From: Acidobacteriota bacterium
GTDB taxonomy: Bacteria > Acidobacteriota > Aminicenantia > Aminicenantales > Saccharicenantaceae
Length of the DNA: 64,000 nt
Direction of reading: 5' to 3'
NCBI GenBank assembly: GCA_028749205.1
Contig: JAQULR010000003.1
Location: 1 to 64,000 of the forward strand
The notes beneath the pieces are model-generated. The model made no database searches. It was not told the DNA's origin and saw only the letters and a program-made list of their open reading frames with translations. This document shows positions 1 to 8,928 of this stretch, piece by piece (positions within the stretch are counted from its first letter, which is position 1; every line of letters starts with the position of its first letter). Both the position numbers and the translations under genes were made by a program.

Positions 1-1120
1 TTTTACTGGTAACAAACGGTTCAAAAATTTTTTCTGCCTGCGTTTCTTCGATACCTGAACCAGAATCTTCTACTTCCAGAATAACTTTTTTCTTTCGAAC
101 ATAGGCCTTCACACTGACCAGGCCTCCTCCCGGGCTGGCTTCTATGGCATTTTTCAAAAGATTGGAAACTACTCGGCTAAAAAGCAAGCGATCAGCAGTT
201 AGTCTTAATCCACCTTCAGCCTTGAGATCAATTTTTAGGTTTTTCTCCCTGCCAAGATTTTCCAAGGCATTAATTTCTTCCTGAATTACTTGAGCCACCT
301 CAAATTTCTCCAAAGAAAGAGAAACAGGTTTGACTGCTTCGGAAAAGCGGTCGACAATACTGGCAATTTTCTCCACCTCACCTTTCCCCCTCTCTATCTC
401 CTGGGTTATTTCAGGTATCTTCAGGGACTGCCAGTATTCAAAAAGAAGAGCCAGGCTGTTCAGCGGATTTTTAATTTCATGAGCCACCCCTGATGTATAA
501 GCAGAGATTTCTTTAAATCTTTCTTTTTCTTCTGCCTGGCGGGCAGCTTCGGCGGCGGCCAGCTGGTAAGAGCGGTGCAGCCGGTAAAGTCCGGCAAAAA
601 TCAACAGGCCGGCCAGAGCCAGAGCGGATAAAATATACCAGAAGTTCCGTTTGGAGTAGGCCAGCAGGACATCCAGGCTTTTTAGAGAATAACCAAGGTA
701 AAAATAATATTTTCTCCCATCAGCCGTGGTCAGAGCCGAGTAATGATTGAAAATTTTTCCTTCCGGTGAATCAATAATCCATAACTCCCCAGGTGGACGT
801 TGTTTTTTGGAAAGTGGAAGATAACCTTCAAACCGGGAAGTCCAGTCGAGGACATTCTCCTGACCATCCAGGATAGCCATAAAATAGATGTCCTCAGTTG
901 CCTGATAAGGAGTCAGAACTTCAGAAGCCGATAGTCCTCTCTCGAGCCCGGCCCGAATGCTTTCCTTGAGTATCAGAGCAGTGGCTGACAGCTGGTCGCT
1001 GGCCAGTTCTTGCATTTTGGCTTGAATATATTGGCGGTTTAAATTAGAGAGCAGGGTAAAAAGCCCTACGACCAGCAGAAATGGAAGTATAAAAAAGAGC
1101 AGAAATTCCCTTTTTTTCAT
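1..1120 (-). CDS. Sensor histidine kinase (partial, C-terminus beyond window)
   Basis: Open minus frame from ATG at 1118-1120: MKKREFLLFFILPFLLVVGLF... with H-box 'GVAHEIKNPLNSL' and HATPase region '...LEVEDSGSGIEETQAEKIFEPFVTSK'. Absent from ORF track because there is no stop in the window. Confidence 0.9.
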   Translation of the reverse strand, partial: MKKREFLLFFILPFLLVVGLFTLLSNLNRQYIQAKMQELASDQLSATALILKESIRAGLERGLSASEVLTPYQATEDIYFMAILDGQENVLDWTSRFEGYLPLSKKQRPPGELWIIDSPEGKIFNHYSALTTADGRKYYFYLGYSLKSLDVLLAYSKRNFWYILSALALAGLLIFAGLYRLHRSYQLAAAEAARQAEEKERFKEISAYTSGVAHEIKNPLNSLALLFEYWQSLKIPEITQEIERGKGEVEKIASIVDRFSEAVKPVSLSLEKFEVAQVIQEEINALENLGREKNLKIDLKAEGGLRLTADRLLFSRVVSNLLKNAIEASPGGGLVSVKAYVRKKKVILEVEDSGSGIEETQAEKIFEPFVTSK

Positions 1121-1361
1121 CTATTAGCCTGCGTTATCGATAAAGCGGAAGCTGCCTCGACATTTTCAATTATCATTTATCTTAAAATCGGGAACGATAC
1201 GATTTTCTTTAATCGGTCCTTGTCCTTGAGTCCCCTCGAACATTATCAACCCAGCTCGATAATAAAACCGCTTTACCATGATGATTTGCCACAGCCCGGG
1301 TAAGTTCAAAAATCAGTATATAACATTTTAGCTCTGGTTAAAAAGATACCACAAGCAAAGG

Positions 1362-1823
1362 TTATCCGCCTCTCTTTCTCTGTCGTCCCTGGCCGCCGCT
1401 CCAGGCCGGGAAGCCCCGGCGATCCCTCAAAGTTATTGTCTGGTTTTGAACTCTCATTTCTCTGGCCATAATCAATTTTTTCTGCTCGCCATCAACTTCG
1501 GCCAGAGAGCCAATCAGTCTGATATTTTCTCCTTTATGGAGGTCAACCTGAAAAAACCAGGCTGGAGCTGTCTCCACTTCATAAACCTCTCCGGTATTTT
1601 TGTCTCTAACCTTCAGAATTAAAAAACTGGCTCTTTTCTCATAACGCTGCTCAAACCGGATGTCCTCAATCTGGCCTTCAATGGTGATTTCTCGGTCAAC
1701 ATTATAAAAGGGCCTTCCAGGCTTTTCCTGTCTAAGCTCAGCTGTCAGATCGCCAGTTATTGGGAGAAAAATGATTATGGCCAAAGCCAGTATCATTGTG
1801 ATTTTGAAACATTTAGGTTCCAT
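1362..1823 (-). CDS. Secreted hypothetical protein with an OB-like 'EGQIEDI...VRDKNTGEVYEVETAPAWF' segment
   Basis: 153-aa ORF with N-terminal hydrophobic signal-like segment. Confidence 0.6.
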   Translation of the reverse strand: MEPKCFKITMILALAIIIFLPITGDLTAELRQEKPGRPFYNVDREITIEGQIEDIRFEQRYEKRASFLILKVRDKNTGEVYEVETAPAWFFQVDLHKGENIRLIGSLAEVDGEQKKLIMAREMRVQNQTITLRDRRGFPAWSGGQGRQRKRGG

Positions 1824-3133
1824 CTAAGCCCTCCGCTGATAAAATTCCCTGACCAGTCAAACCAGGGGTCATTCGAGGCATTATTAATATAAGAATACGA
1901 AACAAAAAAGGAAATCCTGGCCAGGTCAAGTTGAACCAGGGCACTAAGCTGGTGTCGCCTGTCCTCTCTTATGACCCCCAGGCTAAGACCTTCCAGGCCA
2001 AGGCTTTCCAGGCCAGGAAATTCCCGGTTTAAATAATTATACTGGATATCGGCTTGCAGCCGGTCAGTCAGACTGGCTGTTAATTTGGCTTTTAAGCTAT
2101 ATCCTTGCCAGCTAAAAAGGTCTGAAGTTGGATTTTCCACACCATAATATTCATCGCTTGAACTGAATGGGTTTTCACCCTTTAGATTCCACTGCTTCAT
2201 TCCACCCAGACTCAGGCCCACTTTGTCGCCCAAGCCCTGAGCCAGAAGGCCGCTAATAGAAAGGATCTGGATGCTCCGGGACTCAGTATAATAAACCGTC
2301 TGATAGGGAACTCCCCTTAGACTATAGTTTCCACCCTTTTTATAATTATCGGCTGGGTCTCCATGTCCTCCACCTGGTCCCCCCTGTTGAGCAATAAAAA
2401 TGCCACTTGATTGATTGACCGAAGATAGGCTCTGAACTGAAGCACTGCTTGAGATCGCAGCTAATGGTGTTACCCCAACATCAACTATGACGATTTCACC
2501 GGGGTGATAAAAATACTTATAACCATAGCTGGCTTCAACCTTTAGAGTTGTTCTGGTTTTAAAATAATGATCAAGCGACAGGTTCGCCATCTCTGAAATA
2601 TAGTCGAATATTCCCAACTTGTATCTGCGGTACTCACTTCGTGATTCAAGCCTTAAAACCATAGCCGGGGTCAAATAACTTTTAAAACTCGCAATGAGCT
2701 TTAAACCAGCATGATTAAAATTATTATACAGGTCACGGAAAAGGACTCCTTGTCCTTCGACGGCTAAATAAAATGCACTTTTAGACCCGGCCGGAATTAG
2801 ATAATCAACCCCGAGCTGCCCTCCGATTGAACTCAAACCAGAATATTTATAAAGATAGTTAAAATCAAGACTGCCATAAAGAGATAGAGGGCTGGAATCA
2901 CCGCTGAAATATAAGCTACCGGTTGTTAACCAGTCAGAGACAGGTTGATAAGTCTGAAAAATATTATTGGTCGAGTGCTGGGCTAAGGAAAATTGAACTG
3001 TCCCTGCCTGTATTAAGACCGGTCCTAAAGAAAGAAACGCCAGCCAGAAAAGCAAACAAAAGATATATTTTTTTGGCTGGCTCTTGGGCCTTGTCCTCGA
3101 CTTGATTCTTGATTTTATTCTAATTGCTTTCAT
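1793..3133 (-). CDS. Putative outer-membrane beta-barrel protein
   Basis: 446 aa, signal-like N-terminus, alternating amphipathic strands with aromatic ends throughout. Confidence 0.6.
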   Translation of the reverse strand: MKAIRIKSRIKSRTRPKSQPKKYIFCLLFWLAFLSLGPVLIQAGTVQFSLAQHSTNNIFQTYQPVSDWLTTGSLYFSGDSSPLSLYGSLDFNYLYKYSGLSSIGGQLGVDYLIPAGSKSAFYLAVEGQGVLFRDLYNNFNHAGLKLIASFKSYLTPAMVLRLESRSEYRRYKLGIFDYISEMANLSLDHYFKTRTTLKVEASYGYKYFYHPGEIVIVDVGVTPLAAISSSASVQSLSSVNQSSGIFIAQQGGPGGGHGDPADNYKKGGNYSLRGVPYQTVYYTESRSIQILSISGLLAQGLGDKVGLSLGGMKQWNLKGENPFSSSDEYYGVENPTSDLFSWQGYSLKAKLTASLTDRLQADIQYNYLNREFPGLESLGLEGLSLGVIREDRRHQLSALVQLDLARISFFVSYSYINNASNDPWFDWSGNFISGGLRWNLNVSKSQ

Positions 3134-3331
3134 GCTGCCTCTCCCCTGATCCTAACTGCCCAGCTAAATTCTGGCCGCTGCTGGCGAGCTTTACCGATGT
3201 TTATCATTTTAGCTGATAAGAAAGAACTATAAAAAAGGAAATTCAGAGGAGGGAAAGCCTCCCCTGAATTTCTTTGCTTTCTTGTCGCTTTCAAGCTGGC
3301 TGAACTCACAACAATCATTACCATTTGGACT

Positions 3332-4207
3332 TCACTTCTTGCCCTGGCGGCTGGTTTTACCTTTTGGGCCAGTACCATCACAGAGTTGATTAGTCAAGCT
3401 GTTCTGAGTCCGGAAGGAATTTCTGGTTGCGGTCATATTTCTGGTCGCGTTTTTATTGGCTAGCATTTTCCCCTGGTTGCCTTGGGGAGAACTCTGATAG
3501 CCAGTTCCGTCTTCAGGAGCTGTCCAGTCTGGATCCTGGCAATTAGGAATCCCGTCATTATCATGGTCACGGTAAAAATCATTTATCCCATCGCCGTTTT
3601 CATCGACAAAATAGGGACCGGTTTTAACTCTGTTTCCTGGTCTGGACTGTTCCTTGGTTCTGACCTGAGTGGCATTTCTCTCTTCTTCTTTTGTCATCAC
3701 CCTGTTCTGATTCTGCACTTTTTCCTCGTTTCTAATCTGGGCTTTTTCTTGATTGCTTTGGACATTAGTTAGATTATGCTCAATTTCCGGTTTGCCTGTC
3801 CCATCTTTATTAATGATGACCTCATTTTGAACGACCTGATTTTCGATCCGATGTTGAATCTGCAGCTGGTGCTGGGCCTGAGTCTGCTCCTCATTCTTTG
3901 CTTCAACTCTATTTTGAATTTGATTGGTCACCCTGGTTTGTGATTGAGAATTCGGGCTGGCTTCGTTCTCTATTGTCTTTTCTACGTCTGCCCTGACCTG
4001 CTCTTTAATCTGTTCTTTTGCCTTCTCTTTAGCTTGTTCTTTGACTTGTTCTACTACCTGCTCTTGTACCTGAACTTTAGCCTGAACTTTAGCCTTTTCT
4101 TCGGTCTGGGCCTGCTCGGTATTCTCCTGGGCATAACTGAAGGAGAAGACCAGCATCAGGGCTACAAAGACCATGGCCGCTGTCGTCAATAAATTTTTTA
4201 TTCTCAT
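3332..4207 (-). CDS. Secreted Q/E/K-rich low-complexity protein with Ca-binding-like 'DENGDGINDFYRDHDNDGIPNCQDPDW' segment
   Basis: ORF track gives 3332..4249; start at 4207 (MRIKNLLTTAAMVF...) chosen because it is preceded by an AGGAGG motif and gives a signal peptide. Confidence 0.65.
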   Translation of the reverse strand: MRIKNLLTTAAMVFVALMLVFSFSYAQENTEQAQTEEKAKVQAKVQVQEQVVEQVKEQAKEKAKEQIKEQVRADVEKTIENEASPNSQSQTRVTNQIQNRVEAKNEEQTQAQHQLQIQHRIENQVVQNEVIINKDGTGKPEIEHNLTNVQSNQEKAQIRNEEKVQNQNRVMTKEEERNATQVRTKEQSRPGNRVKTGPYFVDENGDGINDFYRDHDNDGIPNCQDPDWTAPEDGTGYQSSPQGNQGKMLANKNATRNMTATRNSFRTQNSLTNQLCDGTGPKGKTSRQGKK

Positions 4208-4430
4208 GTTTAACCTCCTTATCATGAGTTTCACCCTTAATATATGCAAGTAGCGTGCCAGACTTTAAGTGATTGATAATTAATAAGATACAGATTAATA
4301 AAGATGGCTTTCCCTGACATCTTTGTTCCCTCTCCGACAATTTTGTCGCTTCTGGACCTACTCTTTGAATTTGAATCTTAAAAAAGACGGTGGTAATCTT
4401 TTTATAGATATTCAAAGGAGGTAAAGGATA

Positions 4431-5150
4431 ATGGGCAAAGTAAAAGATTCAAAATTGACCATCCTGAGCCTGGCCCCTCCGATTCTAACCAGAAGAGAGT
4501 TTCTCAAGAGTTCAGCCGTCAGTGGTTCTGCTATTTTAGTAAGTGCTTTGTTCATCAGCCGAGGCTCGGCCCAGGAGGCCAGCCGTCCTCGCTATGCCAT
4601 GATTCTGGTTGATTATAATAAATGCACCGGTTGCCGAACTTGCGAGACGGTTTGTTCTGCTTTCAACAACAAAGTTAAAGTTGGTGAGGAAGAGCTGCCA
4701 GGATTGGGGAATCCCTATCTTTCGAACATCAGAGTTCTGGCCTTCAATCCTGATGTTGATATTCCTGTAGCCTGCTTAATGTGCCGGGATAATCCCTGTA
4801 TCGAGGCCTGCCCGGTTGAGCCTGATCCCAAAACTGGCAGAAAAGCTCTTTATCGTGATGAGAAGACCCTGGCTATAAAAAATGATCTGGCCAGATGCAT
4901 CGGCTGTCAGAGCTGCGCCGATGCCTGCCGGGCAAAAAGAGTGGGGGCAATTATTCCCAATCCCAGAACAGGTTATCCTGAAAGAATGTGCACGCTGTGC
5001 GACGGCGACCCGCAGTGTGTCAAGTATTGCCCTTATGGTGCTCTGAGCTATGTAGTTGGCCAGATAGATGGCCGGCATTATGGTCTATCACCAGAGAAGA
5101 TAGCCGAGAGATTGACTGAGCTCTGGTATTACCACCAGCCAGCCAGGTAA
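4431..5150 (+). CDS. Tat-signal ferredoxin-like protein with four 4Fe-4S cluster motifs (AOR partner)
   Basis: 'TRREFLKSSAVSGSAILVSALF' twin-arginine signal; CTGCRTCETVC, CLMCRDNPCIEAC, CIGCQSCADAC, CTLCDGDPQCVKYC. Confidence 0.9.
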   Translation: MGKVKDSKLTILSLAPPILTRREFLKSSAVSGSAILVSALFISRGSAQEASRPRYAMILVDYNKCTGCRTCETVCSAFNNKVKVGEEELPGLGNPYLSNIRVLAFNPDVDIPVACLMCRDNPCIEACPVEPDPKTGRKALYRDEKTLAIKNDLARCIGCQSCADACRAKRVGAIIPNPRTGYPERMCTLCDGDPQCVKYCPYGALSYVVGQIDGRHYGLSPEKIAERLTELWYYHQPAR

Positions 5151-5174
5151 AGGAAGGCAAGGGAGGGAGTCAAA

Positions 5175-6995
5175 ATGGAAAAATTATCCGGTTATCATGG
5201 AGTCATACTCGAAGTTGATTTAACTTCGGGAAAGGTAGATAAAAAACCGCTTTCTCCAGAAGATGCCTGGAGATTTGTTGGGGGTAGAGGCCTGGGAATG
5301 AAGCTTCTCTGGGACAGGCTAAAAAAATCCCGGCTTAATCCCCTCTCGCCAGAGAACCCCCTAATCTTTATGAGCGGCCCGTTCTCTGGCTTGCCGGTTC
5401 CATCAGCTTCAAGAGCCTGCGTCGTCACCAAATCGCCTCATACTTCACCTCTTAAATCGAAATATAAATTCGCTTCCACCATCAGCTATGCCAATGTGGG
5501 TGGATTTATAGGACCTGAAATCCGATTTGCCGGTTATGATGGGATAATCATCAGCGGCAAATCCAGCTCGCCAGTTTATCTGGTGATCGAAGATGATAGA
5601 GTTGAGCTCCGGGAGGCTAAAAAGTTCTGGGGTATGAAGACTGACGAATTTGACAGAAAATTGACTGAAGAACTGGGAGATAGACGATTTAAGACCTGCT
5701 ATATCGGCCCGGCAGGAGAAAACCTGGTCGAATATGCAGCCATTCTTCATACGGCAGCCAGAGCGGCTGGCCGGGGTGGCGTTGGTTGCGTCATGGGTTC
5801 CAAGAACCTCAAAGCCATCGCCATTAGAGGCACCAAAGTTCCGCCAGTAGCTGACCATAAAAGATTTATTACCCTGCTTGAAGAAGCCAGGCAGGGGTTT
5901 AAAGGCGCACCTCTGACTGAAAGCTGGAGAAGATACGGAACAGCTTCTTCTATTGTCACCTCGTCTGATGCCGGCAGCCAGGCTGTTAAGAATTACCGGG
6001 AAGGGACCTTTCCGGAGGCGGCTCAAATTAGCGGTGTAGCAGCTGAGAAAAGAATCTGGGTAAGGGATTTTGCCTGTTTTTGCTGTCCGCTGGCCTGCAA
6101 AAAATCAGGCGCCGTGAGAAGCGGTCCCTACGCCGGACTGGTGCATGACGGTCCAGAATATGAGACAGGTACCATGCTGGGTGCGAATTTGCTTATCTCG
6201 GATCTCGAAGGTCTGATGAAAGCTATTTACGACGTCGATGATTACGGCCTTGACCAGATCTCAACCGGCAATGTCCTCGGCTTTTTAATGGAAGCTTATG
6301 AGAAAGGCTATATTGATTCTGCTTTTCTTGACGGACTTGACCTTAAATGGGGCGACGTACCTTCAACAATTCAAATGATAGGAAAAATTGCCAGGAGAGA
6401 AGGTGTGGGCGACCTGGCTTCTAAGGGGGTAAGAGCGCTGGCAGAAAAGATTGGCCAGGATTCCAGTAAATTCGCCATTCACGTCAAAGGTCATGAGCTG
6501 GCGGCCTGGAATGTTCATGTTTCAACCAGCAGAGCAGTCTGTTACGCTACCGCCAACCGGGGCGCCTGTCATTTAAATGGCGGCAATCCGAGGTCCCAGA
6601 ACAATACGGCTATGAATGACTGCACCGGGCTATGCTCGTTTGCTCAGGGTGGTTTCCGACCTGGTCTCCTTAGAGAACTTTTGAGCTCAATAACCGGCGA
6701 GGAGTGGACAGATGAAGACTACGCAAAGACGGGAGAACGAGTTTATAACCTGGAAAAAGCTATGAATTACAGAGAAGGGTTCAGACGGGAGGACGACAAC
6801 CTACCCGACAGATTTTTCGAAGAACCGCTGACCGTTGGTCCTAAAAAAGGAGCTGTTTTAAACCGGGATGAGTTTTCAAAAATCATGGACAATTATTACC
6901 AGGAAAGAGGCTGGGATATAAAAACAAGTAAGCCCAGCTCCGAAAAGCTCAAGTCTCTGGGCCTCGACTTTGTCCTGAAGGAAATTGGCAGTTAA
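5175..6995 (+). CDS. aor: Aldehyde ferredoxin oxidoreductase family protein (tungstopterin)
   Basis: 606 aa; 'GGRGLGMKLLWDRL', 'SGPFSGLPVPSASRACVVTKSP', 'GRGGVGCVMGSKNLKAIAIRG', CxxCxxxC in 'CFCCPLAC', and 'DCTGLCSF'. Confidence 0.95.
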   Translation: MEKLSGYHGVILEVDLTSGKVDKKPLSPEDAWRFVGGRGLGMKLLWDRLKKSRLNPLSPENPLIFMSGPFSGLPVPSASRACVVTKSPHTSPLKSKYKFASTISYANVGGFIGPEIRFAGYDGIIISGKSSSPVYLVIEDDRVELREAKKFWGMKTDEFDRKLTEELGDRRFKTCYIGPAGENLVEYAAILHTAARAAGRGGVGCVMGSKNLKAIAIRGTKVPPVADHKRFITLLEEARQGFKGAPLTESWRRYGTASSIVTSSDAGSQAVKNYREGTFPEAAQISGVAAEKRIWVRDFACFCCPLACKKSGAVRSGPYAGLVHDGPEYETGTMLGANLLISDLEGLMKAIYDVDDYGLDQISTGNVLGFLMEAYEKGYIDSAFLDGLDLKWGDVPSTIQMIGKIARREGVGDLASKGVRALAEKIGQDSSKFAIHVKGHELAAWNVHVSTSRAVCYATANRGACHLNGGNPRSQNNTAMNDCTGLCSFAQGGFRPGLLRELLSSITGEEWTDEDYAKTGERVYNLEKAMNYREGFRREDDNLPDRFFEEPLTVGPKKGAVLNRDEFSKIMDNYYQERGWDIKTSKPSSEKLKSLGLDFVLKEIGS

Positions 6996-7235
6996 TAGGA
7001 ATTTTCCCAGATTTTCTGAATTCCACCATAGGGATCATACACCGCAGCAAAGACCCTGACTCCATTCTGATCCGTCACCACTCTGGTTGAGTTCACCTGG
7101 TCTGAGGTGTAGTAATAAATCTGGCCAGTCTGCGGCTGATACTCCGCCACTAACCTATCCCCCAAATAAATATAATCCCTCATGCATTCACCGAGCCCAT
7201 TATATTCAGCCAGTAGCTTCCCGTCTAAGGAATAA
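6996..7235 (-). pseudogene. Truncated RHS core fragment (5' part of a cassette; tip lost)
   Basis: MRDYIYLGDRLVAEYQPQTGQIYYYTSDQVNSTRVVTDQNGVRVFAAVYDPYGGIQKIWENSY, matching the RHS core; RHS homology ends at the AOR stop codon. Confidence 0.85.
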
Positions 7236-7282
7236 ACTTCTCCTTATATCAAAATAGCGAACAATCAGTTTCTTACCTCAGT

Positions 7283-7366
7283 TTAATTCTTTTCCGGCAA
7301 AAGATTTACATAGAGATTCATTTTATCGCTATAAATCATCATCATCACCGAGCCCTTCATATATGC
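7283..7366 (-). pseudogene. C-terminal remnant of the partner (candidate immunity) family
   Basis: Encodes MKGSVMMMIYSDKMNLYVNLLPEKN*, matching the C-terminus '...VTMMIYSDKMNLYINLLPERN' of ORF 12762..13298. Confidence 0.75.
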
Positions 7367-7388
7367 ACTCTTAAGAAGAAAGCATTCC

Positions 7389-7988
7389 TTATTTTACCAG
7401 CATATGTTCATGAAATATGGGAATGAATCTCATCATATAGCTAAATTTATCACTATAGATCATCATAGTCTCAAAGCCTATCGGATGTCTCCATCTCAAC
7501 AACACAGTAATAGCTGAACCAGAATCAAAGCCATCAAATCTCCAGTCGTCCTGGATGCATGACAAAACTTCTTCAGAACCAAGTTCTACCTGTAACACCT
7601 TTTTTATAGATTTGTCTTGAAAAAGAGCTTGGACAAATCTTGGGTGCCCCTCACGATCTATATTCATAACATAGCAAATCGTAAAATCAGCAGAAGCCAA
7701 ACGTAAGATTACCGGAACCCTAAAACATCCCAAGGAAAATTTAATATTAAACTCACTTTTAGCATTCACACTTTGCGTCGCCTTGGTCTGGTCATTTTGA
7801 ATACTGTTATTCTCATCTATTAGATCCACTGTTTCATTTATATTACCCTGCAAAGCAAAATCTTCTGGACATTCCATAACTATTGAAGAAGATTGTATAT
7901 TTCCATCGCCTGAAATCGAGCTCGCCAGCGTCAATGACAAGCTTGCAAACAATATAATTAGTATGACATTCCGTGTTTGTCCAGACAT
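7389..7988 (-). CDS. Exported putative immunity/partner protein of RHS tip
   Basis: Signal-like N-terminus; same family as 8337..8927, 11285..11758 and 12762..13298 (SEEV.SCI ... TVLLRW.H..GFETMMIYSDK). Confidence 0.6.
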   Translation of the reverse strand: MSGQTRNVILIILFASLSLTLASSISGDGNIQSSSIVMECPEDFALQGNINETVDLIDENNSIQNDQTKATQSVNAKSEFNIKFSLGCFRVPVILRLASADFTICYVMNIDREGHPRFVQALFQDKSIKKVLQVELGSEEVLSCIQDDWRFDGFDSGSAITVLLRWRHPIGFETMMIYSDKFSYMMRFIPIFHEHMLVK

Positions 7989-7989
7989 T

Positions 7990-8337
7990 TTAATACTTCC
8001 TTTCTGTAATTAACCCAATATACCTATTAACGAAGCCATTTTGGTCTAATCCTCTGCCCTGAGATCCCGGCTCATGCAAGTAAGGCAAACCTTGAATATA
8101 TAACCAGGCATGCCCATATAGCTCATGGGCTAAAGTCTGTGCTTGTATAGACTCATCGCTTATGTTAGCGCTATAGTGTTTAATATTAACTATAATATCT
8201 TTTCTCTCACCATGCCTCGGTGCTAACATTATGCCCCGCGTTCCTTGCTTCGCCAATTCGAGAATGATATCCGCATTAGTTTCGTTTCGCCCATCAACAT
8301 AGATAACCTCAATAAATCGTCTTTCCCCAACCGGCAT
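7990..8337 (-). CDS. Orphan RHS tip domain with HELYGH motif (N-terminally truncated)
   Basis: 115 aa; 'QAQTLAHELYGHAWLYIQGLPYLHEPGSQG' identical in layout to tips of 11739..12662 and 13300..19944. Confidence 0.6.
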   Translation of the reverse strand: MPVGERRFIEVIYVDGRNETNADIILELAKQGTRGIMLAPRHGERKDIIVNIKHYSANISDESIQAQTLAHELYGHAWLYIQGLPYLHEPGSQGRGLDQNGFVNRYIGLITERKY

Positions 8338-8927
8338 TATTCATCTTCATAAACCGTCGGGCTTAGTCTCATCACATAGCTAAATTTATCGCTATAGATC
8401 ATCATCGTCTCAAATCCTTTTGGATGTTGCCATCTCAAAAGCACTGTAATGGCTGAACCAGGATCGAAGCCGATAAATCTCCAGTTGTTCTTGATACATG
8501 AGAAGACCTCTTCTGAACCAAGTTCTCCCCCCAATATCTTTTTCATATTTTCACTTGGAAAAAGAGCTTGAACAAACCCTGGACGCCCTTCATCATCTAT
8601 ATTCATAACATAGCAAACCGTAAAATAAGCACTTGCTAAACGTAAGATTTCTGGTGTCTTAAAGCAGTCTAATGAAAACTTAATATTGAACTTACCTTGA
8701 CCATTCATACTCTGCGTAGCTTTGGCCTGGTCTCTTTTAACAGCACTGTTCTCATCTTTTAGATCCACTGGTTTATTCATATTTTCCCGGGAGGCAAAAT
8801 CTTCTGGACATTCCATAACTATTGAACAAGATTGTATATTTCCATCACCTGAAATCGAGCTCGCCAACATCAATGACAAGCTTGCAAACAATATAATTAG
8901 TATGACCTTCCGTGTTTGTCCAGACAT
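8337..8927 (-). CDS. Exported putative immunity/partner protein of RHS tip
   Basis: Close paralog of 7389..7988. Confidence 0.6.
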   Translation of the reverse strand: MSGQTRKVILIILFASLSLMLASSISGDGNIQSCSIVMECPEDFASRENMNKPVDLKDENSAVKRDQAKATQSMNGQGKFNIKFSLDCFKTPEILRLASAYFTVCYVMNIDDEGRPGFVQALFPSENMKKILGGELGSEEVFSCIKNNWRFIGFDPGSAITVLLRWQHPKGFETMMIYSDKFSYVMRLSPTVYEDE

Positions 8928-8928
8928 T

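Noticed and set aside
3130-3381. 83-aa minus ORF between the beta-barrel and Q/E-rich genes
   Set aside because: Overlaps the 3' end of 3332..4207 out of frame, Arg/Ala-rich without domain features; likely spurious.
4089-4415. 108-aa minus ORF overlapping the start of the Q/E-rich gene
   Set aside because: Out-of-frame with the signal-peptide gene at 4207 and lacking its own ribosome-binding site.
5445-6026. 193-aa ORF on the minus strand inside the AOR gene
   Set aside because: Fully antisense to a strongly supported AOR coding sequence; no recognisable domain.
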